A stretch of DNA of 45,223 nt from an uncultured Ralstonia sp. (lineage in GTDB: Bacteria > Pseudomonadota > Gammaproteobacteria > Burkholderiales > Burkholderiaceae): NCBI GenBank assembly GCA_913056305.1, contig CAJXMR010000017.1, forward strand, positions 1-45,223. Reading direction: 5' to 3'. Positions 28,036 to 37,002 of the stretch are shown piece after piece. Both the position numbers and the translations under genes were made by a program. Every line of letters begins with the position of its first letter. The first letter of the stretch is position 1. A model generated the notes under the pieces. The model was not told the origin of the DNA. It saw only the letters and a list, made by a program, of their open reading frames with translations, and ran no database searches.

Positions 28036-29137
28036 ATTGCGTCGGCGCGGGTGTTGAGGCCGGCGTGGTGGCCGGCGCGGAGGCGGGTGGCGGTTCGTTC
28101 ACCATGCGTCGGCCGCGCACGTGGAAGAGCGGCGTGCTGCCCGGTGTGACCGACACCTCCAGCCATTGGTCGAGCGTCGGCGCGCCGTAGGTGCGGGCGC
28201 GCATGACGTGCGGGTCGGGGCGGCCGTCTTCGTCCTTGAGCGGGCGGTCGAGCAGGAAGCTCTGGCTGGCGCCGTGGATCAGCAGCACGGCGCCATCGTA
28301 GTCGCGTGTCAGTGCCCGCAGCTGGCGCTTGAGTGTGAGATAGCCGTCGTGCTGGCGGCGGCGCAGCAGGCCGTCGAGCAAGGTGGGCGCGCGGCGGCGT
28401 TCCCAGCCGTCTTCGAACAGCGGATCGGCCTGCATCATGATCACCATGCCCGGCAGCTTGCGCTGGCGCGCGATGGCGAAGGCACGCGTGAGCCATTGGC
28501 GGTTGGCTTCGAGGCGGTCTTCGTACTCGCCGTTGCGCCCGCCGGCGGTCTTGTAATTGTTGTTGTCGCCGGGCACGTTGAGGGTGACGAACAGTACGCC
28601 GTCCATTTCCCAGCGGGCATTCTCGCGGTAGCTGCGGAACTTGGCCTGGTCGGACTGGCGCATCACCGTCATGGCGCGCTGGCCGAGCGTGTTGTCGTCG
28701 GGGTAGAACAGCTCGCGCAGGCGCAGCAGGCGTTCGATCGGGTCGAAACGGCCGGCGGCGGCGCGCGCGCAGTCGCTCCAGTCGTGATCGCCGGGGATGT
28801 AGACCAGCGGCGCGGTCACGCTGTCGAGCAGGTCGTGACGCGCTTCCAGCAGTGTGTCCGCGCACGATTCGTCGCGGCCCTTGAGGTTGCCGAGGTGGAC
28901 GACAAAGGCCGGGTGCTCGGCGTCGATGGCGTCGAGCAGGGCGTGGGCAGATGCCACGTCTTCCGGCCGCTCCGGCAGGCTGCCGATCACGGCGAAGGTG
29001 AAGCCGGCGCTGGCGCTTGTGTGTGGCGCCGGTGCGCTGCGGGCCTTGGTGGCAGCCGGCGCGGCCATCGCCGCCAGCATCGCAAGCGTAGCGACGATAC
29101 CTTGCAGTGTGCGGGAGGCGGTGCCAGCGCGTGCCAT
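28034..29137 (-). CDS. Metallophosphoesterase-like exported protein with a degenerate active site
   Basis: A 367-residue protein with a signal peptide (IVATLAMLAAMAAPAAT) and the overall pattern of a group of calcineurin-like phosphoesterases. Where the family keeps metal-binding motifs, this one has changed residues: VIGSLPE where GD(T)PY is usual, HLGNLKGR instead of GD(I)K, and IHGASQSF instead of HGDTHYF. Only the third motif, YIPGDHDWSDC, looks near normal. It is therefore likely inactive, or of altered function. ATG 29137 overlaps the mutS stop by one base (TGATG), so it is translationally coupled to mutS. The C-terminus is a Pro/Ala/Thr-rich tail. Confidence 0.8.
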   Translation of the reverse strand: MARAGTASRTLQGIVATLAMLAAMAAPAATKARSAPAPHTSASAGFTFAVIGSLPERPEDVASAHALLDAIDAEHPAFVVHLGNLKGRDESCADTLLEARHDLLDSVTAPLVYIPGDHDWSDCARAAAGRFDPIERLLRLRELFYPDDNTLGQRAMTVMRQSDQAKFRSYRENARWEMDGVLFVTLNVPGDNNNYKTAGGRNGEYEDRLEANRQWLTRAFAIARQRKLPGMVIMMQADPLFEDGWERRRAPTLLDGLLRRRQHDGYLTLKRQLRALTRDYDGAVLLIHGASQSFLLDRPLKDEDGRPDPHVMRARTYGAPTLDQWLEVSVTPGSTPLFHVRGRRMVNEPPPASAPATTPASTPAPTQ

Positions 29138-31797
29138 CACACGGAGGCGTTCGACAGCGCCTTGAGCCGGTACAGCGCGTCGAGCGCTTCACGCGGCGTC
29201 ATGTCGTCGGGGTCGATGCCGGCCAGCGCATCGGCCAGCGCGCTGTCGGGCGCCTCGGCCGGTGCGTCGTCTTCTTCGTCGACCGGTGCGTCAGCGGCCA
29301 GCGCGAACAGGTCGAGCTGCGGCGTGGCGCCGGTGTCGGCGGAATGCTGTTCCAGCCAGGCCAGCCGCTTGCGCGCCGCGCGGATGACCGGCTGTGGCAC
29401 GCCCGCCAGTTGCGCGACCTGCAGGCCGTAGCTCTGGCTGGCCGGGCCTTCCTGCACGGCGTGCAGGAAGACGATGCCGTCGCCGTGCTCAACCGCCGAG
29501 AGGTGTACGTTGGCTGCCTGCGCGAACTCCTGCGGCAGTTGCGTCAGTTCGAAGTAGTGCGTGGCGAACAGCGTGTGGCTGCGGTTGTGCGAGAGCAGGT
29601 GGCGCGCGATCGCCCACGCCAGCGCGAGGCCGTCGAACGTGCTGGTGCCACGCCCGATCTCATCCATCAGCACCAGGCTGTTGGGCGTGGCGCGGTGCAG
29701 GATGGCGGCCGCTTCAGTCATCTCCACCATGAAGGTCGAGCGCCCACCCGCGAGGTCATCCGCTGCGCCGATGCGCGTGAAGATGCGGTCGATCGGGCCA
29801 ATGGTGGCGGCCTCGGCCGGCACGAACGCACCCACGTAGGCGAGCAGCACGACCAGCGCGGTCTGGCGCATGAAGGTCGATTTACCGCCCATGTTCGGGC
29901 CGGTAATCAGCAGCAGCTTGCGCGCGTCCTGCAATACGCAGTCGTTGGCGACGAACTGTTCGACCTGCTGTTCGACCACCGGGTGGCGGGCACGCGTCAG
30001 TTCGATGCCGGGTGCGTCGGTGAGGGTCGGGCGCGACCATGAGAGCGCGTGCGCACGCTCGGTCAGCGTTGCCAGCACGTCGGCCTGCGCCAGCGCGGCG
30101 GCGATGCGCTTGAACTCGGCCAGGTGCGGCAGCAGCTTTTGCAGCAGTTCTTCGTAGAGCAGTTTTTCACGCGACAGGGCGCGGTCCTGCGCCGACAGCG
30201 CCTTGTCTTCGAAGGCCTTCAACTCCGGCGTGATGTAGCGCTCGGCATTCTTGAGCGTCTGGCGGCGACGGTAATCGTCAGGCACCTTGGCGGCCTGGCC
30301 GTTGGTAACCTCGATGTAGAAGCCGTGCACGCGGTTGTATTCGACGCGCAGGTTGGCGATGCCGGTGCGCTCGCGCTCGCGCGCTTCGAGGTCGACGAGG
30401 AACTGGCCGCAGTTCTCGGAGATGTCGCGCAGCTCGTCCAGGTCGGCATCGTAGCCGCGGGCGATGACGCCGCCGTCGCGCACCATGGCGGCCGGCTCGG
30501 CCGTCACCGCGCGCTGGAGCAGGGCGTGGGCGTCTGCGGGCAGCGTGAGCGCGGCGTACAGCTCGGCCAGCAGCGGGGCGGCGTCGCTCGCATTGTCATC
30601 TTTGGGCAGTTCTTCGCGGATCTCGGGCAGGCGTGCGAGCGTGTCGCGCAGCGAAGAAAGATCACGCGGACGGGCAGACAGCAGCGCCAGCCGCCCGGTG
30701 ATGCGCTCCACATCCGACAGCGTGCGCAGCGTGGCACGCAGCGTCTGCCAGTCGCTGCCGAGCAGCACCTCGATGGCCTGCTGGCGTGCCTGCGGCACCG
30801 CGCGATCACGCAGCGGGTGGTGCAGCCAGTGGCGCAGCAGGCGGCTGCCCATGCTGGTCGCACACGTGTCCAGCAGCGAGAACAGCGTCGGCGATTCCTG
30901 TCCGCGCAGCGTCTCGGTCAGTTCCAGGTTGCGGCGCGTGGCGGTGTCCAGGCCGATGAATTCGCTCTCATGCTCGACCGTCAGGTCGATCACGTGGCGC
31001 AGCGATTGGCTTTGCGTGGCGGCGGCGTAGTTCAGCAACGCGCCGGCGGCGGCCAGGGCGGCAGTCAGCGTTTCAGCACCGAACGCCACCAGGCTCGCGA
31101 CGCCGAGCTGTTCGCGCAGGCGGCGTGCACCGGCTTCCACGTCGAAATGCCAGTCGGGCAGGCGCGTGCGCGCGACGTCAAGGGTGATGGCGTTGAGCGT
31201 CGCGTCATCGGCCAGCACTTCGGCGGGGCGGATGCGCTCCAGCTCGCGGTCGAGCTGGTCGGGGCTGCATTCCATCACACGCAGTTCGCCGCCGACGAGG
31301 TTGAGCCACGCCAGGCCGATCAGCGGCGCGGCGCCGCGTTTTCCCGGCAGGTGCGCGATCGCCAGCAGGTGGTTGTTGACCTTGTCGGAGAGGAGCGCCG
31401 CATCCGTCAGCGTGCCGGGCGTGACCACGCGCACGACCTTGCGCTCGACCGGGCCCTTGGTGGTGGCCGGATCACCGATCTGCTCGCAGATGGCCACCGA
31501 CTCGCCCAGCTTGACCAGCTTGGCGAGGTATTGCTCGGCGGCGTGGAACGGTATGCCCGCCATGCGGATCGGATGTCCGTTGGAGCTGCCGCGCGCGGTG
31601 AGCGTGATGTCGAGCAGGCGCGAGGCCTTCTCGGCGTCCTCGAAGAAGAGCTCGTAGAAATCGCCCATGCGGTAGAAGACCAGCGTGTGCGGATGGCCCG
31701 CTTTCAGACGCAGGTACTGCTGCATCATCGGCGTGTGCTTGTCGAAGGGGCCGTATTTCGGGTCGATCTCCAGAGCCGGAGCGGAGTGTTCAGCCAT
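29137..31797 (-). CDS. mutS: DNA mismatch repair protein MutS
   Basis: MutS recognises mismatched bases and starts methyl-directed repair with MutL. The 886-residue protein is full length. The N-terminal mismatch-binding motif is [24 protein letters not shown] with the Phe-x-Glu-type contact region. The C-terminal ATPase has the Walker A motif [15 protein letters not shown], Walker B in [17 protein letters not shown], and an H-loop in LFATHYFEL. The last part is an acidic linker plus the short C-terminal helix for dimer contacts. It is followed by the coupled phosphoesterase-like gene, and a 24-bp imperfect palindrome lies just upstream. Confidence 0.97.
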   Translation of the reverse strand: MAEHSAPALEIDPKYGPFDKHTPMMQQYLRLKAGHPHTLVFYRMGDFYELFFEDAEKASRLLDITLTARGSSNGHPIRMAGIPFHAAEQYLAKLVKLGESVAICEQIGDPATTKGPVERKVVRVVTPGTLTDAALLSDKVNNHLLAIAHLPGKRGAAPLIGLAWLNLVGGELRVMECSPDQLDRELERIRPAEVLADDATLNAITLDVARTRLPDWHFDVEAGARRLREQLGVASLVAFGAETLTAALAAAGALLNYAAATQSQSLRHVIDLTVEHESEFIGLDTATRRNLELTETLRGQESPTLFSLLDTCATSMGSRLLRHWLHHPLRDRAVPQARQQAIEVLLGSDWQTLRATLRTLSDVERITGRLALLSARPRDLSSLRDTLARLPEIREELPKDDNASDAAPLLAELYAALTLPADAHALLQRAVTAEPAAMVRDGGVIARGYDADLDELRDISENCGQFLVDLEARERERTGIANLRVEYNRVHGFYIEVTNGQAAKVPDDYRRRQTLKNAERYITPELKAFEDKALSAQDRALSREKLLYEELLQKLLPHLAEFKRIAAALAQADVLATLTERAHALSWSRPTLTDAPGIELTRARHPVVEQQVEQFVANDCVLQDARKLLLITGPNMGGKSTFMRQTALVVLLAYVGAFVPAEAATIGPIDRIFTRIGAADDLAGGRSTFMVEMTEAAAILHRATPNSLVLMDEIGRGTSTFDGLALAWAIARHLLSHNRSHTLFATHYFELTQLPQEFAQAANVHLSAVEHGDGIVFLHAVQEGPASQSYGLQVAQLAGVPQPVIRAARKRLAWLEQHSADTGATPQLDLFALAADAPVDEEDDAPAEAPDSALADALAGIDPDDMTPREALDALYRLKALSNASV

Positions 31798-31814
31798 GCG
31801 GTGTCAAATGCGCG

Positions 31815-31838
31815 GCGCGCGATCGATCGGTCGCGCGC
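31815..31838 (-). other. 24-bp imperfect palindrome upstream of mutS
   Basis: GCGCGCGATCGA (31815-31826) is matched by TCGGTCGCGCGC (31827-31838), complementary except at one position, where a G-T pair could form in RNA. It lies 18 to 41 nt before the mutS start and may be an operator or a leader hairpin. Confidence 0.5.
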
Positions 31839-31888
31839 GGAAGGTGTTCAATCGCGCAATTGTTGCACAGCCGCGATGCGGTTTCACA

Positions 31889-32782
31889 TCACATCGTCTG
31901 CGCGAGGCGCGCCTCCAGGAAATCGAGGAAGCACGCGATGCGCGAGGCCAGCTGCGTGTTGCGGTAATACACCGCGTGGATCGGCTGCAGGACTTCGACC
32001 GTGGCGTCGGGCAGCACCTGCACGAGATCGCCGCGGCGGCGGTCCTCGGCGGTCATGAAATCGGCCAGGCAGACGATGCCGGCGCCTTGCAGGGCGAGTT
32101 GGCGCAGGGTTTCGCCGCTTGAGGCCTTGAGGGCCGGCGCGATGCGCAGGTGGTCGCCGTGTGGGCCGCGCAGGGGCCAGTGGTTCAGCGATTCGGGTTG
32201 CACGAAGCCGAGCAGGGCGTGGTGCTGCAGATCGTCGACCGAGCGCAGCCGCCCTTGTGCCCTTAGATAGGCGGGGCTGGCCAGCACCCGCAGCCGTCGC
32301 GTGCCGAGCAGCCGCGCCCGCAGCGTCGAATCGCGCAGCGTGCCGATGCGGATGGCGACATCGGTGTCCTCTTCCAGCAGGTCGATGATCAGGTCGTTGG
32401 TGTTCAGCTCCAGCTCGATCTGCGGATACTGCGTGCGGAAGTCGGGCACCAGCGGCGCGATCACGTGCAGCATGAACGGCATCGCGGCGTTCACGCGCAG
32501 GCGCCCAGCGGGCTGTTGGCGGCGCAGGGCGATCTGCTCCTCGGCCTCGTCCACGGCGGAGAGGATGCTGCGCGCCTGGGCGAGGAACACGGCGCCCTCG
32601 TCGGTGAGCGCCAGGCGGCGCGTGGTGCGTGAGAGCAGCGTGGTTTCCAGCTTCTCCTCCAGCCGGCGCAGCGCGCGACTCACGCCCGAAACGGTCTGGC
32701 CGAGCTGCTCGGCGGCGGCCGTAACCGAGCCCGTGTCGACCACGGTGCGGAAGGCGAGCAATTCTTCGAGCGTCGTTTTCAT
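31889..32782 (-). CDS. LysR-family transcriptional regulator
   Basis: The 297-residue protein has an N-terminal winged helix-turn-helix (LEELLAFRTVVDTGSVTAAAEQLGQTVSGVSRALRRLEEKL) and the substrate-binding domain typical of LysR proteins. It is transcribed away from the MFS exporter and the aldo-keto reductase genes, so it most likely regulates them and itself. The intergenic gap has two TGCACAAC copies 51 bp apart (32815 and 32866), a spacing of about five helical turns. The local layout recalls yafC-dkgB of E. coli. Confidence 0.93.
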   Translation of the reverse strand: MKTTLEELLAFRTVVDTGSVTAAAEQLGQTVSGVSRALRRLEEKLETTLLSRTTRRLALTDEGAVFLAQARSILSAVDEAEEQIALRRQQPAGRLRVNAAMPFMLHVIAPLVPDFRTQYPQIELELNTNDLIIDLLEEDTDVAIRIGTLRDSTLRARLLGTRRLRVLASPAYLRAQGRLRSVDDLQHHALLGFVQPESLNHWPLRGPHGDHLRIAPALKASSGETLRQLALQGAGIVCLADFMTAEDRRRGDLVQVLPDATVEVLQPIHAVYYRNTQLASRIACFLDFLEARLAQTM

Positions 32783-32814
32783 CGGCGATTATCAATTCCC
32801 AGTCAAAAGTATTC

Positions 32815-32873
32815 TGCACAACACGGGGTTTTTTGCAAAGGCGGGCGCCCCGACACTCCGTCCATTGCACAAC
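32815..32873. promoter_or_regulatory. Two TGCACAAC direct repeats in the lysR-MFS divergent gap
   Basis: TGCACAAC occurs at 32815-32822 and at 32866-32873, 51 bp apart on the same strand, in the 101-nt gap between the two divergent start codons. They may be half-sites for the LysR protein. No perfect T-N11-A dyad was found. Confidence 0.35.
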
Positions 32874-32883
32874 GGAGGGCACC

Positions 32884-34086
32884 ATGCCTATCGCTCTATT
32901 TGCGCTCACGCTGAGCGCCTTTGCCATCGGGACGACCGAGTTCGTCATCGTTGGCTTGATCCCCACGGTGGCGGCCGACCTGGGCATCACGCTGCCCTCC
33001 GCCGGGCTGCTGGTCAGCCTGTATGCGCTGGGCGTGGCCGTCGGCGCGCCGGTGTTGACGGCGCTGACCGGGCGGCTGCCGCGCAAGACGCTGTTGCTCT
33101 CGCTGATGGCGCTGTTCACGCTGGGCAACCTGCTGGCGTGGCGTGCGCCGACGTATGAGTCCCTCGTGCTGGCGCGCGTGCTGACGGGGCTGGCGCACGG
33201 CGTGTTCTTCTCGATCGGCTCGACCATCGCCACCAGCCTGGTGCCCAAGGAAAAGGCAGCCAGCGCCATCGCCATCATGTTCACGGGCCTGACCGTGGCG
33301 CTGGTGACGGGTGTGCCGCTGGGCACCTTCATCGGCCAGCATTTCGGCTGGCGCGAGACCTTCCTGGCGGTGTCGGCCTTGGGCGTGATTGCCTTCATCG
33401 GCAGTGCGCTGTTCGTGCCGCGCAACCTCGCGCACACGCCGCCCGCATCGCTTGCGCAGCAGGCCAGGGTGCTGGCCCAGCCGCGCCTGCTGATGGTCTA
33501 CGCCAAGACGGCCATCGGCTATGGCGGCTCGTTCATCCCGTTCACCTTCCTCGCGCCGATCCTGCAGGACGTGGCCGGTTTCAGCGCCGGGGCGGTGGGC
33601 TGGGTGATGCTGGTCTATGGCGTGTCGGTGGCGGTCGGGAACCTGTGGGGTGGCCGTCTGGCCGATCGCAAGGGGCCGATCGCGGCGCTGCAGATCATCT
33701 TCGCGCTGCTGGCGGTGGTGCTGTTGGTGTTCACATTCACGGCGCATCACCCGTGGACGGCCGTGGCGACGGTGCTGCTGTGGGGCGCGGTGGCGTTCGG
33801 CAACGTGCCGGGGCTGCAGGTGTACGTGGTCAAGCAGGCCGAGCGCTTCACGCCGCAGGCCGTGGACGTGGCCTCGGGCCTGAACATTGCGGCGTTCAAC
33901 CTGGGCATTGCCGGCGCGGCGTGGGCCGGTGGGCTGATCGTCACGCATCTGGGCCTGATGCATACGCCCTGGATCGGCGCGCTGGTGGTGCTGGTGTCGC
34001 TGGGGCTGACCTCGTGGAGCGGCGTGCTGGACCGCCGCAGCGGCATCGGCCCGCGCTTCGATGGCCCGATGCCGGCCGGTCACTGA
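32884..34086 (+). CDS. MFS transporter (DHA1 family, AraJ/YdhP-like)
   Basis: A 400-residue transporter with about 12 membrane helices, starting MPIALFALTLSAFAIGTTEFVIVGLIPTV, a start shared with sugar and drug exporters of the AraJ/YdhP/NepI branch of DHA1. The conserved loop between helices 2 and 3 reads TALTGRLPRKTLLL, and the helix-5 region VTGVPLGTFIGQHFGWR carries motif C. The substrate is unknown. dkgB-type and LysR neighbours suggest export of a sugar-like or aldehyde compound. ATG 32884 follows a GGAGGG ribosome-binding site. Confidence 0.92.
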   Translation: MPIALFALTLSAFAIGTTEFVIVGLIPTVAADLGITLPSAGLLVSLYALGVAVGAPVLTALTGRLPRKTLLLSLMALFTLGNLLAWRAPTYESLVLARVLTGLAHGVFFSIGSTIATSLVPKEKAASAIAIMFTGLTVALVTGVPLGTFIGQHFGWRETFLAVSALGVIAFIGSALFVPRNLAHTPPASLAQQARVLAQPRLLMVYAKTAIGYGGSFIPFTFLAPILQDVAGFSAGAVGWVMLVYGVSVAVGNLWGGRLADRKGPIAALQIIFALLAVVLLVFTFTAHHPWTAVATVLLWGAVAFGNVPGLQVYVVKQAERFTPQAVDVASGLNIAAFNLGIAGAAWAGGLIVTHLGLMHTPWIGALVVLVSLGLTSWSGVLDRRSGIGPRFDGPMPAGH

Positions 34087-34119
34087 TTCAACCCAAGCTC
34101 AACTCGACAAGGAAACGCA

Positions 34120-34935
34120 ATGAACGACGCATTCAAGATGCCCGCCTTCGGCCTGGGGACCTTCCGCCTCAAGGGCCAGACCGTGATCGACTCGGTCCGC
34201 AACGCGCTGGAACTCGGCTATCGCGCCATCGACACGGCGCAAATCTATGAGAACGAGGCTGAAGTCGGCCAGGCCATCGCCGAGTCCGGCGTGGCGCGCA
34301 AGGACCTCTTCCTCACCACCAAGATCTGGGTCAGCAACTTTGCCGCCGACAAGCTCATCCCGAGCCTGAAGGACAGCCTCGCCAAACTGCGCACCGAGCA
34401 GGTGGACCTCACGCTGATCCACTGGCCGTCGCCCAAGGGTGAGGTGCCGATGGCGGAAACCCTCGGCGCGTTGGCCGAGGCCAGGCAGCAGGGGCTGACG
34501 TGCGCGCTGGGCGTGTCGAACTTCACCGTGCCGCTGCTTGAGGAAGCCATCGGGATCGTCGGCGCGCAGAACCTTGCCACCAACCAGATCGAGCTGCATC
34601 CGTATCTGCAGAACCGCAAGGTGGCGGCATTTGCGCAAAGCGAGGGCGTGCACGTCACGTCGTACATGACGCTGGGTGTGGGCAAGGTGCTGGCCGATCC
34701 CGTCATTGCCGACATTGCCCAGGCGCATGGGGCGACGCCGGCCCAGGTGGCGCTGGCGTGGGCGCTGCAACAGGGCTATTCGGTCATCCCGTCGTCCACG
34801 CGCCGGGCCAACCTGGAGAGCAACCTGGCTGCCCGCACCCTGCACCTGACCGACGACGACATGGCTCGCATCACCACGCTGGACCGTGGCGAGCGCCTCG
34901 CCAACCCGGCCGGCATCGCCCCCGCGTGGGATTGA
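34120..34935 (+). CDS. dkgB: Aldo/keto reductase, 2,5-diketo-D-gluconate reductase B-like
   Basis: A 271-residue aldo-keto reductase. The catalytic tetrad is visible: Asp and Tyr in [12 protein letters not shown], Lys in [10 protein letters not shown], His in LIHWPSPKG. The signature [10 protein letters not shown] and the NADPH contact [14 protein letters not shown] are also present. DkgB-type enzymes reduce methylglyoxal, 2,5-diketogluconate and other small carbonyls. It follows the MFS gene by 33 nt, so detoxification of a carbonyl with export under LysR control is a reasonable guess, not a demonstration. Confidence 0.92.
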   Translation: MNDAFKMPAFGLGTFRLKGQTVIDSVRNALELGYRAIDTAQIYENEAEVGQAIAESGVARKDLFLTTKIWVSNFAADKLIPSLKDSLAKLRTEQVDLTLIHWPSPKGEVPMAETLGALAEARQQGLTCALGVSNFTVPLLEEAIGIVGAQNLATNQIELHPYLQNRKVAAFAQSEGVHVTSYMTLGVGKVLADPVIADIAQAHGATPAQVALAWALQQGYSVIPSSTRRANLESNLAARTLHLTDDDMARITTLDRGERLANPAGIAPAWD

Positions 34936-34957
34936 TGGGCTGGCGGAGGCCGACGAC

Positions 34958-34985
34958 TCAAGATTGGTGAACATGTTGCCGATAG
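34958..34985 (+). promoter_or_regulatory. Possible sigma-28 (FliA) promoter for the chemoreceptors
   Basis: TCAA (34958-34961), 16 nt, then GCCGATAG (34978-34985) resembles the flagellar consensus TAAA-N15-GCCGATAA, with the -10 part matching at seven of eight positions. It lies 78 nt before the first MCP start codon. That setting fits flagellar co-regulation of chemotaxis genes. Confidence 0.5.
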
Positions 34986-35063
34986 ACCATCCGGAACCCT
35001 AAAACCATGGGGGAGGCGCTTTGCGCAAATCGCGCGAGTGGCTTCCCGTCCGGAGACTCTGGA

Positions 35064-36917
35064 ATGAGCAAGCTCAGCTTCCGTCAAAAGCTTTGGCTGC
35101 CGCTGATCATCAGCCTGGTCGCACTGACCCTGATCTCGGTGTTCAACGCCTACCAGGCGCGTGAAATCCGCATCGAGGAGCGCAAGAACAACCTCGTCAG
35201 CGTGAGCACCATGGCCGTCAACCTGGCCAAGCAATACGATGACCTGGCCAAGAGCGGCGCCCTGACCAAGGAAGAGGCGCAGAAGCAGGCGGTAGACCGC
35301 TTCCGCGCGCTGCGCTACGACAAGGATGGCTACTTCACCATCACCAACTCCAGCAATGTGGTGGTGTTGCACCCGATCAAATCGGAGTTCATCGGCAAGG
35401 ACCAGTCCGGCTTCAAGGATGCGCAGGGCAACGCCGTGTACGTTGGCCTGACCAACGCGGCCCGCGACCCGAAGGGCGGCTTCACCAACTATGTGTGGCC
35501 GCACGTCGGCGGCACCGAACAGGTGCCCAAGATGGCCTACGCCCTGCGCTATGAGCCGTGGGACTGGGTGTTCTCGACCGGCGCCTACATGGATGACATC
35601 AACGCGGCGTTCATGACTTCGCTGTACCAGACCGGCGGTCTGCTGCTGGCGGTGGGCGCGCTGCTGGTGGTGCTGGGAACCTTCGCCAACCGGGGCTTGC
35701 TGCGCACGCTGGGCGGCGACCCGGCCTATGCGGCGGACGTCGCCAACCGCATCGCCGGTGGCGACCTGACCATCGAGATCTCCACCAAGCCGGAGGATCG
35801 CGACAGCCTGCTCTACGCGATGGGCCGCATGCGCGGTGCGCTGGTGCAGACCATCGGCCGCATCAAGGGTGCGTCGGAAACCATCGGTACCGCCACGCGT
35901 GAGATCGCCAGCGGCAACCTCGATCTGTCCTCGCGCACCGAGCAGCAGGCCAGCTCGCTGGAAGAGACCGCGTCGGCCATGGAAGAGCTGATGTCGACCG
36001 TCACGCAAAACGCTGACAACGCCCACCAGGCCAACCAGCTGGCCGCGTCCGCCTCCGACGTGGCGGTGCGTGGCGGCGATGTGGTGTCGCGCGTGGTCGA
36101 CACAATGGGCTCGATCAATGCGTCGTCACGCAAGATCGTCGACATCATCGGCGTGATCGACGGCATTGCGTTCCAGACCAACATCCTGGCGCTGAACGCC
36201 GCGGTGGAAGCCGCGCGCGCGGGCGAGCAGGGCCGTGGCTTCGCGGTCGTGGCGGGCGAAGTGCGCAGCCTCGCGCAGCGCAGCGCGGCGGCGGCCAAGG
36301 AGATCAAGGCGCTGATCGACGATTCCGTAGTCAACGTGGATACCGGCAGCGCACTGGTGGAAGAGGCCGGCACCACCATGCGCGAGATCGTCGCCAGCGT
36401 GAAACGCGTGACCGACATCGTCGGCGAGATCACGGCGGCCAGCCAGGAGCAGCGCTCGGGCATTGAAGAGGTGAGCCGCGCCGTCACGCAGTTGGACGAC
36501 GCCACGCAACAGAACGCCGCGCTGGTGGAGCAGGCCGCTGCCGCCGCGCAATCGCTGGAAGAGCAGGCCGTGAGTTTGACGCAGGTCGTGGCGCAGTTCC
36601 GCCTGGATGGCAGCATGCCGGCGGCGCAGCGCGCGCTCGCCCGGGCTGAGCCCGTCATGGTGGCGGCGAGCGCCGCGCCAGTTGCCCCCCTGGCCCCCGC
36701 ACCCAAGGCCGTCGATCCGGCGCCTGCACGCCGCGCCCCGGCCAAGCCCAGCCCCGAAGCCGCCAAGCCGAAGCTGCAACCGCGCAAGCGTCCGGTGCTG
36801 AGCAAGCCGGCGGTCAAGGCGGTGCCAGCTGCTGCAGCCGCATCCAGCAGCCCGGCCAAACCACAACCGCTGGTCGCCGCTGGCGCCGAGTCCAACGGCG
36901 ACTGGGAAACCTTCTGA
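35064..36917 (+). CDS. Methyl-accepting chemotaxis protein with a Cache-type sensor
   Basis: A 617-residue chemoreceptor: helix 1 at [21 protein letters not shown], a periplasmic single-Cache-like domain ([20 protein letters not shown] to about [10 protein letters not shown]), helix 2 at [22 protein letters not shown], and the long signalling coiled coil with the tip [20 protein letters not shown]. The C-terminal tail is Ala/Pro/Lys-rich and ends DWETF, the docking pentapeptide for CheR/CheB. The ligand is unknown; small organic acids are common for this sensor type. ATG 35064 has GGAG eight nt upstream. Confidence 0.95.
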   Translation: MSKLSFRQKLWLPLIISLVALTLISVFNAYQAREIRIEERKNNLVSVSTMAVNLAKQYDDLAKSGALTKEEAQKQAVDRFRALRYDKDGYFTITNSSNVVVLHPIKSEFIGKDQSGFKDAQGNAVYVGLTNAARDPKGGFTNYVWPHVGGTEQVPKMAYALRYEPWDWVFSTGAYMDDINAAFMTSLYQTGGLLLAVGALLVVLGTFANRGLLRTLGGDPAYAADVANRIAGGDLTIEISTKPEDRDSLLYAMGRMRGALVQTIGRIKGASETIGTATREIASGNLDLSSRTEQQASSLEETASAMEELMSTVTQNADNAHQANQLAASASDVAVRGGDVVSRVVDTMGSINASSRKIVDIIGVIDGIAFQTNILALNAAVEAARAGEQGRGFAVVAGEVRSLAQRSAAAAKEIKALIDDSVVNVDTGSALVEEAGTTMREIVASVKRVTDIVGEITAASQEQRSGIEEVSRAVTQLDDATQQNAALVEQAAAAAQSLEEQAVSLTQVVAQFRLDGSMPAAQRALARAEPVMVAASAAPVAPLAPAPKAVDPAPARRAPAKPSPEAAKPKLQPRKRPVLSKPAVKAVPAAAAASSSPAKPQPLVAAGAESNGDWETF

Positions 36918-36952
36918 TCAACCAGCGTGGTAACGCGCCTCGCATGAACCTG

Positions 36953-36974
36953 GCCCGCGCAGTCCGGCGCGGGC
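36953..36974 (+). other. 8-bp hairpin between the two MCP genes
   Basis: GCCCGCGC (36953-36960), a 6-nt loop and GCGCGGGC (36967-36974) form a perfect stem in the 85-nt gap. There is no T-tract. It could be an RNA-stability or partial-termination element. Confidence 0.55.
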
Positions 36975-37002
36975 TGGCATCCACCGCTTTCCGGAGATGA
37001 CT

